NCBI GenBank assembly: GCA_039619475.1
Contig: CM077115.1
Coordinates: 398,136,557 to 398,200,556 of the forward strand
Reading direction: 5' to 3'
Length of the DNA: 64,000 bases
Source of the DNA: Icerya purchasi
Taxonomy: Eukaryota; Arthropoda; Insecta; Hemiptera; Monophlebidae
Shown: in pieces, positions 45,869-57,800 of the stretch
How the letters are laid out: each line of letters begins with the position of its first letter
Numbering within the stretch: position 1 is the stretch's first letter
The notes under the pieces: model-generated
Database searches by the model: none
What the model saw: the letters and a program-made list of their open reading frames with translations, nothing else
Told to the model about the DNA's origin: nothing
Translations under genes and position numbers: made by a program

Positions 45869-46051
45869 CGAGCGGGGTGGGCGGGTTGAAAACGCATCGT
45901 AATGGGTCTCGCAATCAGATGAACTTAAAGGCCATTCCATCAGCTGTCGAATGCAACAAACCGGACGTTTCTACGAGCATTAGTACGTGTTTTATAGTGG
46001 AAAGAGTGAGACGCGAATTGTGAAAACCGCGCGCAGTTTTGTGTTGTCCAG

Positions 46052-46330
46052 ATGGATAAGAAAGACATGGAGCAAGAACAGCGGTATGTGATTCGTTATT
46101 ATTGTCGGTTGCAAAAAACGGCTAAAGAGACGTTAGATTTATTAAATTAAGCGTATCCTGATGATATTCGACTACTCGGTAATTCAACAATATTACGATG
46201 GCATAGCGCGTTTTCGAAAAATATTTGCGATTCTGCAAAGAGGACCTTCCTGAAGTGAAAAGAGCGCATGGATTGTTGTTTGCAGGCCACAGGTGCCCAT
46301 TTCGAGAAGATTAATTGATGATTTTGTACT
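46052..46330 (+). pseudogene. Mariner-type transposase N-terminal remnant
   Basis: ATG at 46052 opens MDKKDMEQEQRYVIRYYCRL, then QKTAKETLDLLN, an in-frame TAA, then AYPDDIRLLGNSTILRWHSA. This is the layout of the first helix-turn-helix of mariner transposases (EQR...Y...K.A.ET...AY.DD...S....W...F). After about 46220 the frame decays. The linker, second helix-turn-helix and all catalytic aspartates are absent. It belongs to a different mariner lineage from the copies at 18.8 and 61.8 kb, whose N-terminus is unlike it. Confidence 0.7.
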
Positions 46331-46399
46331 AGACGAGTAATAATTTTTGTAAAAATTTCAAAATACGGTTCCTTCCAAAATGTTGTAATTTTTTTGTCT

Positions 46400-46600
46400 A
46401 AAAAAACGATAGGAGTCGACGAAATACTTTTTTTCTAAATCGATGCTGTGGGCGAACTGGAGGGGGAGGTAGGAACTTCCGGTTTATTGCATTCGATAGC
46501 TAATTAAATGGGGGCATTAAGATGTGCCCGGAGCGAACACGCTGTGAGTGGTTGTCTATTCACATCAAAGTTACTCTCACTTCCCGCGGGACAGCCATTG
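46400..46600 (-). repeat. Right long TIR of the 906-bp element
   Basis: Read on the minus strand it begins CAATGGCTGTCCCGCGGG, then AAGTGAGAGTAACTTTGATG as in the left arm. Confidence 0.8.
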
Positions 46601-47542
46601 TATATTTAAAGTTACGTATTTCTAAATATTTATTATATATCGATAATTAATTATGTTTTTTCGTGTTTTTATTGTAGTTTATTCAAATTTCGTATATGCT
46701 GATAACTGGCCACAATAATTCTCAATTTAATACTCATAAATAAATAAATTTTATAATAATACATATGTTTATATAAAAATATTTTTGTACCCTCCTCTCT
46801 TGAAATTTTAGTCCAGATACGGCCCTATTATTATCGGCTTTTGTTTATTCATATTTTGTTCCAATATCGCTTTGTAATTATTATGAATTACTACGCGCAC
46901 CTGTATTATCGGCGATCGGCAGCTCTCGCTACAGAACATGTTAATACAGAGCTTTTCTATAATTATATAATATATTTCCGGTTGTGGCAATTATTCTTAT
47001 TTATTACATAAGTTCTATTCTGTTTACATATGAAGTCACGTCGTCATCTCCTTATCCGGTTTTCTGTAAGAGGAAAAATTTCGAAGAAGCGCATTCGGAT
47101 CGTAGTAAGCTTCGTTCTTGCGAATTTCCATAGATAGCGCTGGTTACGTTATAAATTCGAACGGACAACTTTTTGTATGCGACGTTATTCATTTATTCAT
47201 TTTTAACGGCTTCAGCTTTTAGCCCAAGCATCGCAACAGATACATTACACGCTTGAAAAATAGCCTTTTGGCTTTCCATCATGGCCGCTATTTCAATTAT
47301 CGTTGTCGCCTTCATATTGAGTTTCGCGATAAAGTTAGATTATTTTAAAAGCCGGAGATTATGGCGCTTCACTTTTAGTCGGCTGCTGTTGAGATCGGAC
47401 AGCTAAAGTGAGACTGTACCTTGAATAAAGCGATATTTGTACTCTTACCCCGTTGATCTGAAAAATGCTATTATTTTAGCCAAGTCATTTGAGAGTACAG
47501 TTCAGTCTTATCTTTTATTTTTTCGGCTCTTATAAAAAAATT

Positions 47543-47697
47543 CACTTTAGAAACGTTTTGGGACATATTATTCCATCATCAGCCAACAACACAGAGCCCA
47601 CTTAAAACTAAAAGTGGGTTTTTAGTTTTATTTCAGCGTACTCTGTGTTCCTTTTTTGATGATGGGCTATGCCCGAAAATGTTTCCTCTTAAATTGC
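47543..47697. repeat. Imperfect hairpin of about 155 bp (possible fold-back MITE)
   Basis: Left arm 47543-47605 includes CCATCATCAGCC and ACACAGAG followed by CCCACTT. The right arm has AAGTGGG, CTCTGTGTT and TGATGATGGGC in inverted order to 47697. Stem segments are separated by small asymmetric bulges. The apex is CCCACTT-AAAACTA-AAAGTGGG. Confidence 0.65.
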
Positions 47698-48624
47698 GGT
47701 ATTTAAATTTGTTAAGAGAAATTATTTTACGCTTATTTTTGTTTGTTATTAAGATTTTACGTTTATAAATATCATTAAACAAGTTGTGTGTTATTTACAT
47801 ATTCTTCTAATTCCTCGAATGAAATGTCTCCTGTCAACGTGCTTAAAAGAATAAAAACATAATGAATAAATAGAGAACTGTTTAATGAAATATTACATTT
47901 AAATTTTCTTAATTTTATTGCTTACTTATTTATTTAGCTTCTTGCGAAACATCGTTTTTCCTTTTAAATTAGCTAGAAAATGGCATTATTTTAACTTTGA
48001 TAATGGTCTGATTTTGCTTTTGGGACCCTCGTTTGTTACAACGCTTTAATACGAAAATGTATAAAAAAAAGCGATAAACATTATAACCAATTTTATTTTT
48101 CGTTATTACACTAATTCATTAATTTTTCAGTAAGTATGGAAATTGACAAGTACATTCCTCCAATAAGTATGGTAGACAACGACAAATAAAGTTATTTGAA
48201 GAGACTTTCTCTACAAAAACGGTCTGCGAGTAATCGTATAATTTTATTTGAGCTAAAATCGTACGTTCCTGTTTGCCAGCATATCGATCAACGGCTGTTC
48301 ATTTAATCGTGGCTGTGCGCTTTACCCACTTTACGTGTATGATTACATCCGGAAGATAAAATAAAGCCTAACTGTCTACATTGTCACATTTTATTACACT
48401 AGGTTCTGTAACAATTAGCTAGACCATTGGATGAATGTTCTCATTTTCGGAATGCGGTATGACCGTAAAAAAATTACACATATTGGACGTGTACTACCAT
48501 TGTTGTAGTAGTACTCTATGAATATCAGGCTGCGATCATCCCGAAATGTGTCATGGGTTTGTTGTAAAAAAAAAATTATAGCATATAAATATTTTTGACA
48601 AAGTTGTGTAATTTTATCAAAGTC

Positions 48625-48695
48625 ATACCGTAGACCAGTTGGGTAAGCAGTGACTTTTCGCTTATGAGATGCTGCATTCAAATCTAGCTATCCTG
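48625..48695 (+). repeat. Weak tRNA-like sequence
   Basis: An A-box-like TAGACCAGTTGG is followed about 45 bp on by GCATTCAAATC, similar to a B box. It may be the head of an old tRNA-derived SINE. No tail or target duplication was seen. Confidence 0.3.
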
Positions 48696-51070
48696 AAAAA
48701 CTGAACATATCAAAAATTAACAATTGTTCTCTTCTGGATTAATGTACAAAGTTGGCGCGACCGGCTAAGGAGGTGTCGATATTATTGCCCAAATGTGTTT
48801 TGTTCGAACTTGATATTAATCCGCATAGTGATGAAAATAGGGAAAGCATTATCATTGTTAATGTTCGTAAATAAATGAGTTTAAAAATAATAAAATAAAA
48901 AAGAAAATATTTTTTCTTTTTTTTTTTTTTATAAAGCGTTCTAATTTAACTGAATAATAAAGTGCACGATAATTTTAAGAAACCGTCTTATAATTTCTTT
49001 AATTTTAATCTCGGATTTTGAAGCGCTAAAGTAAAAATTCATTCTAATTTTTACGTGCCACTGGAAGTGACTGAAATTCCGGACAAAAGGGAAACAACGC
49101 GGGGGAAAAAGGAAAAAAAAAGGCGAAATAAATTTAAAATTCAGCAACTATAAACGCGTCAAAAATTATAGCAGACGCCTCCTCAAACAAAAAAACCAAA
49201 AAAAAAACCCCGAAAAACCGTAAAAATAAACGGAAGAAAAGAATAACGATATAATAAAATATGAAATATAATTCTGGATAGAAATGTACTGGCGGAAGAA
49301 GGAGACATTTTTATTGGGCGAGCATTGAAAAAGGCGAGCGGCGTTCAAAAGAAATAAATCGCTTTGGCAACCGGCCAAGAGCACCTTTGTTCCTTTTCAG
49401 CAACGTGCTAATTATGTGCAGAAGGCACCGACAATTCGCAAGCGTAAAGCCAAGCTCACTCGCTGCTGCTAATAAACCTTTTCTCATCTCTAACAGCTTT
49501 ATTTACCGCCAGATTATCACGCTACAAGTGATAGTTGAAATTACGAAAATCATCATCAGATTTTCCTACGCGAGATTCCCTTACACGAAATTCCGTTACA
49601 CGAGATTTTTCTGTACAAAAGTTTTCCTGCCGTTATAAATATACATCTTATATCCTACTTTAGTTGCGTTCTAAAAAATTCGTGCGGCAAACGGACGTTT
49701 GCTGATTTCCTGACACTAATGTAATTCTTACGGCTTCACGAGAACAGTCAAGTGAGGTGGCTCTGTAATTAAAACGGTATCCGTTTATGTGACAAAAATT
49801 AAATTTTAAATAATACGCACTGACAATAAAATACTATTTACCGTTATTTTATTTTTATTGCTTTTCCACTTTTAACAGTTACTGCGCCTTTTATGTGTCA
49901 AAAAAAAGGCATTATATTCTTCATCTTTTACTTTTTTTAATGAATGGGCTTGTCAATCAGGAGGACCTTCAACCAGAAACGATTGAAGTAGTTAATTAGA
50001 TCGTAATCCAATGTCAGATATCAAATAATCAATAGCAGGAACAACAAACAGGGAGAGATACATGATGTAGGAAATAGAGTAAGGAAGTCCAAGCTTCAAC
50101 AAATGGAGATCACAGAACGTTTAACATTCGAAGGAAATATGGCACTAGAATATCATAGACAATTATGAACCGCTGCAGTGAATAATAGGAGGCGGAAAGG
50201 CTAAGGGAAAATACGATGACATAGGCAGCAGTGTATGATTAAAGCGTAGACGAATGATGGATCGAATGACGAAGAAAAAGAAACCGTAAGAGAAGCACGG
50301 ATAGGAAGAGGAAGATTGGTTTGCATGGAGGAATATAAGAAATTCGTTAAGACAAACGAGGAAATATTTGACCAGCAAAATCTGCACTGAAATTTTCTGC
50401 ACAGGATGTAATCTGGAATTTTCTTAAAATAGAAGCGGAATGAGCAGCAGCAAAGCCGTCGTAACTGATTAAAATCGTCTGCGCCGCTAATTTTGTTTAA
50501 AACTATCATGAAACCGCTCACGCTACACACTAGCTCACTTGTATTTGCAGTGAGTATTATTGGCAGTATAGGTGTCACCGTGGCAAGGTCCCAGGGATAA
50601 TACGTATATTATGTAAGTTGGTGGATTTTGCCAAGGGGCGACCTCCAGATGCTAGTTTTTCGATAATGGCTGTAGAAAATCAATTTCAGTCTACTACGTC
50701 AGCTTAATTTTAGAAATTAAAAATAACCGAAGAAAAGGAGAATTGCTAAATAACTCAAAAACGTAACATCGTATTTAACTTCTTTAAATAGTTTTAATTA
50801 AAATTAGGACATGAACTGATAATGAGTATAGAAGAGAGTTAAAAAAGCTCGTATAAAGAACTAAAAATAAATCGAAACAACAATCTCTTTTACACACAAA
50901 ATAAATTATAAATTATAAAAATTATAAAAATAGCCGACTTAAATTTATAATTTATCGCGAATATATTAATTTGTTTCAATTTATTTTTAGTAGTAATCGA
51001 AGCACAGAAATGATCAAAAACTTTAATCATATAGAGAAATTGCGTTAACCTGTTTAAAAAATAACCATAA

Positions 51071-52080
51071 TCAAGTTTGTCCTGGAAGGAATTTTTACAA
51101 AGTATTTCGGAACTACCTATAGATTTCCAGTTTCGGCCGTTCTCTCTCGATGCTGTACCTAACTTAACTTTGAAAACTGTTCGTCCAGTCATTCGCAAGT
51201 TTCGAAGAGTTCTTTCTCTCTCGAAGAAGAAGAAAGCTCGAAGCTCGTTCGAAGACAGCTGCGGGGAACACTTTCGAGCTAGAAACGAAGCGTTTTGCCG
51301 GTTAAACGGCAGAAATAGCGGACAGTTCATTGTTCAAATCGTTCGAATCAGAGAGCGGTTGTGTTGTACAAGTCGCGCGATCTCATTTAGGTGCGAATGA
51401 ATAATAACAATCAGTTCTCTCGTGACGAAGTTGGGGGGCGTTTTTTTTCAGACGAACGAGCATATTCGATGTCAATAGAGAGGGCTTCGCGCCGGGAAAA
51501 GCTTTTTTATCATCCGAGACGCTATTTCCAGTTCAGCGTTCTTTCGAGAACGTTCACTGTTTGAACTAGTACGCCGGTGGTACATTATTATTAATTAATA
51601 ACGCGTAAATATACAGACAGAGAGATAGGCTGCTGAGTTGCAAGGATGATGAATGCGAATAAGAACGGAGAGCTGTGAAATGAAATTTGCCAGTCAGACA
51701 TTGATGAAGAAAACTAAATGAAGTAAAACTTGAAACGGAATAAAATCACGGCCGTGCATTTTTAAATGATTAATGTAGAAGTCGACTGCAGACGAGCAAA
51801 CGGACGTGTGTTTAATCGCTGCCAAGATTTACTCTCGGCTCTGATCTCTTTGCCGAACACAGATTGTCCGTTTAGCCGATGAATAATTAACCGATACACC
51901 GACCGGCCCTTAATTCGCTACCCGTTAATTACTAGGGCATATCTGCTTCAACGATCCGCTTAGAAATGTAAATAGCGCCGCCGCCGCCGCCGCCGCCGCC
52001 GCTCCATCACTAATTCATTTAAATCGGTAAATTCTCCAGACGCCGCCGTCTAGATTGGCCGAAAAGGAAAAACTCGAAAA
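51071..52080. promoter_or_regulatory. GC-richer, high-complexity island (candidate regulatory DNA)
   Basis: Composition and complexity rise here. It includes TTAATTA and TAATTA motifs (about 51588-51596, 51885, 51926-51931) of the kind bound by homeodomain proteins, and a (GCC)n run at 51976-52002. Open frames here (for example 51077-51400 plus) lack known domains. It may be a cis-regulatory element or non-coding exon, or only a composition island. Confidence 0.25.
51976..52002. repeat. (GCC)n trinucleotide repeat
   Basis: Nine CCG/GCC units in otherwise AT-rich DNA. No convincing open frame places it in a protein. Confidence 0.9.
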
Positions 52081-53599
52081 AGGCGAATTACGCTAATGGA
52101 AATGTAACTGCTTCGAACATAGTTGTTTAACGAATTTCAGCGAACTAAACGTTTTCGTTGCTGCAGGTAGTTCAGGACAAGCAGCGCGGTCATCATTTCC
52201 TGTTTTTCTAAATTCTTCTCTGGCAGTGCAGAATCCGACCAAATAACGGCCGAAATGCGACAACCACAGATCAGCTATTTCTAAACAATCATCAAAGAAT
52301 AACTCAAATTTGAATATCATTATTCACCGTTTAATTCACATTTCGAGCACTTATTCGAAATTCTATTTCTTTTTCCCCAGTGTATTTGTGTTAGCTTTCT
52401 TAATGATTTAGAAATAATTAATAAACTTAAAATCACGCAAAATCAAATAAAAAATTATGTAAAGAGTTAATCGAAAAACCGGCATAAGAAGAAAATAGTT
52501 ATGTAACGAAATTAAAAGATGATGACCCGGTCGTCTCGGATGTACCTACTTTCTGGTATTTCACGCAGCACGAGCGAACCAGATATCATCAAAAGGGCAG
52601 CAGCTGTAAGGACAAAGTAAGCTAATTTTTATGCATCATTAGCAATAAAAAAACGGGCAAAGTAAATTTTCTTTTTTTTGCTTTTTTTTTAATGATTTTG
52701 TCAACAAGGAGCTAAAAAATAAGAAGAATGAAAAAATAAATTTACTAATTAAACATTTAAGAGTAAAGGATAAAAATAATAGGAATAACAGAAGCAGATT
52801 GAAATGAGAGAATATACGCAGCTCTCTAAGAGATATCAAGTTTTAATAGGGAAGAATAGAAGAACGATTGTTCAACAGAGAAGATCGCATACATTTAAAC
52901 ATGATCAGCATCATAAGGAAATTAATTAGAAGGGGGTGAATAGGACAAAATGGAGTAGATTCAGATGAAAACGAGAAAAATGATGTAGGAAGGAGAGAAA
53001 CGTGGCTCTGATAACGTATTTGTCATGAGGTCTTCATCACGTATGTTTTCGAAACAAGTAACCACTCCACACACTTAACATATGCCCATAATCTGTGAAA
53101 TAAACGGTGTAGCTGAACTCGAAATAGTCGAGAAACCGCAATTAGCCAATTTTTGCGAAGCGGGAAATAGAGATTAGGTAACGAAAAGCATATACAAACA
53201 GTAGTCCGAAACTGTGAATTTTTTGTTAACATTTTATTAAAAAGGCCTCAAAAAACTCATACAATAGTAGGGGGGGGCACGTAAATATACATGCCAGGCT
53301 TGAAAAACTCCTTTAAAAACAATACATGGAATACTGGGAGAAGTTCAATGAAATCAGATAACGATGAATATTTTCGACAATAAATTAATCACGCAAAAAT
53401 AGTTAAAGAACGATGCATAAGACTTGCTGTGAAGTAGCGAAAAATTTAAACTTCATAAAGGACATCCGTGAAGATGGACAATTTTATTTAATGAGGTAAA
53501 CAACGAGAAAAACAACAAGTTTGCTAATCAAGTCACCCGCCAGAGTTGTTACTTAGGCGTAAAATAAATGGTAGTAAGAAAGTGAAGCCAGTTAAAAAG
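52081..53599. other. AT-rich intergenic sequence
   Basis: Purine-rich plus strand in places (52840-53000). No coding motif was recognised. Confidence 0.5.
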
Positions 53600-54890
53600 A
53601 CGTCAGACATCAGAATAAAATAAGGTTACCAATTCGATCACAAAGCAGTCTTGCTATGAGGAGAGCAAAGAGTAGGAAAGCGGCTGGAGTAGATGGCCTA
53701 TGCAGAATTAAACTATCTAGGTGAGTAAATCCTCCGCTGTCACAACACATGTGTTCAATAACTGCACTACTATATCAAAAATCACAAGGTTATCAAGGAA
53801 AGCGCCATAGCTCAGATGCTAACGGTCGATATGTCTTCATTCTGTCAGCCATTTTCGATTTTCGAACGAATTAAATTGTACGACTACAAAAATTAATGTG
53901 AAGTGTTCATAAAACGAAAGCAGGTTTCGAGAAGTCGTGTACAGGTCTTGCAACTAACCCAGCGCATAAAAGACCGATTCGAAAGATAACCGGGGAAATT
54001 TTTATCGTACCTTACCGCAGCTTTCGATACAGTTTGCCGTTATAGATACAAAATCTTCTAATGAAAGATCATCATTTTTTACAAAAATAATATCGATGCT
54101 ATTGCAATTTATGTTACGCCGAATGAAAAAAAAAACACTTCGAGGCAATAGAAAAACGACCTACCACAAGGCAACATTTAACATATTCACGAATGATCAG
54201 CCAATAGAAAATCGCGACACTTTTTGAACGATCTTGCACCAACAGAGAACAATATAAAACTTTTGATAATGAACAAACTTTACGTATAGTAAGGGGAGAA
54301 TTACTTGCAAAATTCAGCGCAAACACAAACATGCCATCTTCGAAATCGATAGGCTTCGACTGAAAATTAAATGGAAAGAAACTGAATTGCATCATACCGA
54401 CTGCTCAACGTAGCCGGAAATTTCGCTGGATAGAACTGCGAAACAACATAGCATGCTAAGAGCATTTTTATTAAAGCTTTGGTACTCTGTTGTTAGAGAA
54501 TTTGACCGGAGCCGCTTGGCGCATGCGAATAAAATAGAGATGTATATTTAAATCAAGCCTATAAAGATAAGCTTTTAGCAGCCAATATTCCGGATTTAAG
54601 TGCTGACAAAGAGAGAAAAAGTAAAAGTTGTGTGGCAGTTGGCTATACGAACATAGTAAATTAACAGAAACATGCGTACAGTGTAGACGTAGCAGCTTTC
54701 TTAGAACTACCACAAGTAATAATGACTGCGGAATTAGAAGGACACATGGAATCGACGAGAGATAGGCAGAACGGAAAAACACATTAAGCAGTGAGACTGC
54801 ATGTACCAAATTTAACTCAAAGAAATGTGGTACACGACAGAGGACGATCAATATGACTGCAAAGAAGTACAAGATCATAATTATTTATTT
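53600..54890 (+). pseudogene. Decayed LINE reverse transcriptase
   Basis: The plus strand preserves RT landmarks in order across many stops: MRRAKSRKAAGVDGL near 53660-53700 (block before the RT), a region near 53925-53990 resembling SCTGLATNPAHKRPIRK, YLTAAFDT near 54005-54025 (first catalytic block), a degraded PQG region near 54160, then LLAKFSANTNMPSSKSIGF near 54300-54360 (after the ADD box). The tail to 54890 has QLGYTNI-like and TQRNVVHDRGRS residues. It resembles Jockey/CR1-group RTs of arthropods. A tRNA-like insertion at 53810-53875 may split it. Confidence 0.6.
53810..53875 (+). repeat. Weak tRNA-like sequence inside the LINE relic
   Basis: CATAGCTCAGATGC matches an A box, and a TTTTCGAAC about 50 bp later is a poor B box. 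The LINE protein signal is interrupted over this stretch, so it may be an inserted SINE head. Confidence 0.3.
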
Positions 54891-57800
54891 AACCATCCCC
54901 TCTCGATGGCAAATGCGAATACGATGGACTGTATGGATTGTATGGACTGTATACCTACTATTCCTGGTTGACTAGTTTGCAATTTTATTAGCAATAGTAA
55001 TAGTTATAAGCCAAACTCAAAATCTTTACAACTGACACACTTACCCAGAATCTATATAGAACTATTCTTACCCAAAACATGTACCGAGCTGATTCCCTCT
55101 ATAAAAGATAATGGTCGATTCAAAATCTTCGCCGCTGCTCGAAGTCATACAGTATATTATATAAAGGATAATTCTCAAGCGCAATTACCTGACTGTATCC
55201 TCATCTTCGTTTGAAGCATTTAGAATAGTCAGCGCCATTCGGTTAAAAGCATTTCTCTCTCTGGATGCCGAGTGTGCGATGAATTTTTGCACCTCCAACA
55301 TTTCTCGTTTGTGACCTCAGGAGAGCATCAAATATGGTTTCATCCATTGGTGGCAGTAAATCTCCCCTAACTCCAAAGATTCATAGTCCCTTAAGCTATA
55401 AATTCATATTGCGGGATGACACTCATGCGACTCTCGACTTGGTAGATAACGAATGAGTTGACACAGCAGTACTGTCTGATGCTGCGCGATTCCCCTCTTA
55501 AATACCTCTCAAACGGTACCGACAGTAGATAGGAAAACAATTTTCAAAAAAATTAAGGTTTCAAACGAAGAGATGTTACGCTGTTTCGCAGTATATAATC
55601 ACTATTTACGTTATCAACGTGTGCCGGTAATGTAAAAAAAAAAACTTCAATCGATCCTTGGCGCCAATCGAGCGCTATCTAACTAGACTATAATACTGTA
55701 TGCTAATTCGTAACTACATACCTTTCAGGTGGACGCCACCAACCGGGGTTTGTTACTGCGGACGATCTGCCGGCTCGAATGTCTGCTAATTAACACTAAC
55801 TGAAGACGAAAACGTTGTCAAACTTTATCCGTGATATTAAAAAATTGACCATACTAATAAAAATTTCGATTCCTACAATTATAGTAACAATAGACGAGAA
55901 TATACGTGGCTGTAAAAAAAAAGAAAAAAAAGAGAGAATTTTGTAAGAAGTTTTTTCGTTAAATAATCGCTGTCGACGATGATTTTTGTCAGTTTTAATT
56001 TCTACTTACATAAAAGTATTTTTGTTTCCTATAATAGAACAAAAAAACTAAACGGATCACCGAAATTTAATAAATAGCTATATCCCAAAAACAGAAAAGA
56101 TCTCCCCAAAAAAAAAGAAATGGCATTCAGGAAAAAGGGGGAAAAATATTATAATTTCGGTAATGTTACATTTAATATTGACTAGAAGCAACCGGTTGTT
56201 TAATTACTGTGGTATTCTATAGCGTTTGTGTGTAGGATGTACGAGGAAAATTCGCGGATATTACACCTTTTCCCGTAACTACCTTCATACTAAAAGTTCA
56301 TTATCCGTAGCAGTTCAGCTCCGTTGGTCTTTTATTTTGCTGGTCCACTTTGACTTCTTTCTTTCGTGTATTATTGATATGCAAAGCTTCGGCTGATTAA
56401 TAATTAAAGTTAATATTACACGCGTAAATCGCTATGAAGGAATTGAAAAAACGGAAAAACGAAAAAAAAACAAAAAGCTAGCGCAGTATCTTATTTAAAA
56501 GTTCGCTTTCAAGACTCTAGTAAACCGATGAAAACTTTGAACATTTTTCACTTTCATTCTAATCGCGGCGAAATAATCTTTTCTAACCGCGCAGGGGACA
56601 AAAATTTGGCAAATAAGAAATTCAGTACACATTCGAGTGCAAGTAGCAAGCCGAGCTTTAAGCTGCGAGAAGGTTCCGGCGCGTGCGGTAATTGACGAAG
56701 ACAGATAGAAGAATATGCTGGAAAATGGCCAAAATAACTGGAGAAATTTCTTGCTAGTACGGACGCTAATTAAATTCCGGGAAAATGCTTCGGACGACTA
56801 CTAATTAATTTGGCAGCTTCTCATTATGCATACAAGCTTTCTGGCGCTGGGCGTGAACTAGCTAAATAAAAGCTTCTTTCCTCGTTAAGAGCCGACCTTA
56901 AGAAATTCCGAGCTGTTTTCGGCCGGAAATATCTTCATAAAAACAAGTAGGCAATTGTTCATACCGTCGTGTCCACCTCCGGGCACAAATGCCAACTTTT
57001 ACTACCTGTCTATTTACCTTCGTTTTTATCGGTTTTTTTTTTAGTTTCTCGGGTAAATACTTGTATTTATGTACTTTATAATGCCGTCGCGTGTTTTTTT
57101 TTTGGAGAGGTGGTCGACAAACGAGGGCATTACCCAGCATATTAGATTATATTAATGAGTGAGAGGGAGAAACAAATTCGAATTGAATACTACTAGAGGT
57201 AGAAGAAATGAAAGACGATATAATAGGAATGATCTACGAAGATGAAAATGAAACAATAAACGAAGATAGCCGACGTTCAGCTGTTTGAAAATAATATTTC
57301 AGCGATTACCTTTCGAAAACGGATTAAAACATTCAGATTAGAAATAATTCACCTCTTCTTTTTCTTATTGTTTCCGGGTAAAGTTCTTTGACGAGCCATA
57401 AAAAAAAAAAAAAAAAACAGAAAAAAAATATACGACACTGATTTTAATCTGACGTCGCTACCAAATTCGTTATTAAATGCGATATTACAAACGAAAATTC
57501 CTTTTTTTGTGGAAATGGAGAAAAAACCTCGGTGCTTTTCCGTGCCTGCACTCCACCTTGTCACTTGCGCGTCATATCGGTGCGAACACACAAACATGTT
57601 TGGGTAATACAGTATCTTCGGCTGCATGTTGCGGCAGGATATCTTTTAACAGAAGTCTTAATGGAAGCGTACAACGAAAAAATAAAGAGGCAATTAATAT
57701 TGAAATATAGCTCTGGAATAATGGATATCATGCAAAAGTGATCACAACCCGCAGAACATCTCAAGAAATTACCACAAAATGCCGAGAAACCATGAGAAAA

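Larger units (their letters stand above)
45695..46600. mobile_element. 906-bp mariner-related element with long TIRs, internally deleted
   Basis: Starts CAATGGCTGTCCC at 45695 and ends with its inverse GGGACAGCCATTG at 46600, with TA on both sides (45693-45694 and 46601-46602). The inverted similarity continues inwards for about 175-200 bp (45695-45868 against 46400-46600), including GATGCAACAAACCGGAAGTT and CAGCATCGATTT. Between the arms is a short remnant of a mariner-type transposase N-terminus on the plus strand. It is non-autonomous. Confidence 0.85.
46603..51070. other. AT-rich intergenic sequence
   Basis: Apart from the hairpin at 47543-47697 and a tRNA-like patch near 48625-48695, I see only small open frames without domains and A/T-rich simple sequence. 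No gene is called. Confidence 0.5.

Noticed and set aside
51077..51400. 107-codon plus-strand ORF as a host gene
   Set aside because: No recognisable domain; a comparable open frame exists on the opposite strand of the same DNA.
51976..52002. Polyalanine or polyproline coding repeat
   Set aside because: No sustained open frame with a plausible protein runs through the (GCC)n run.
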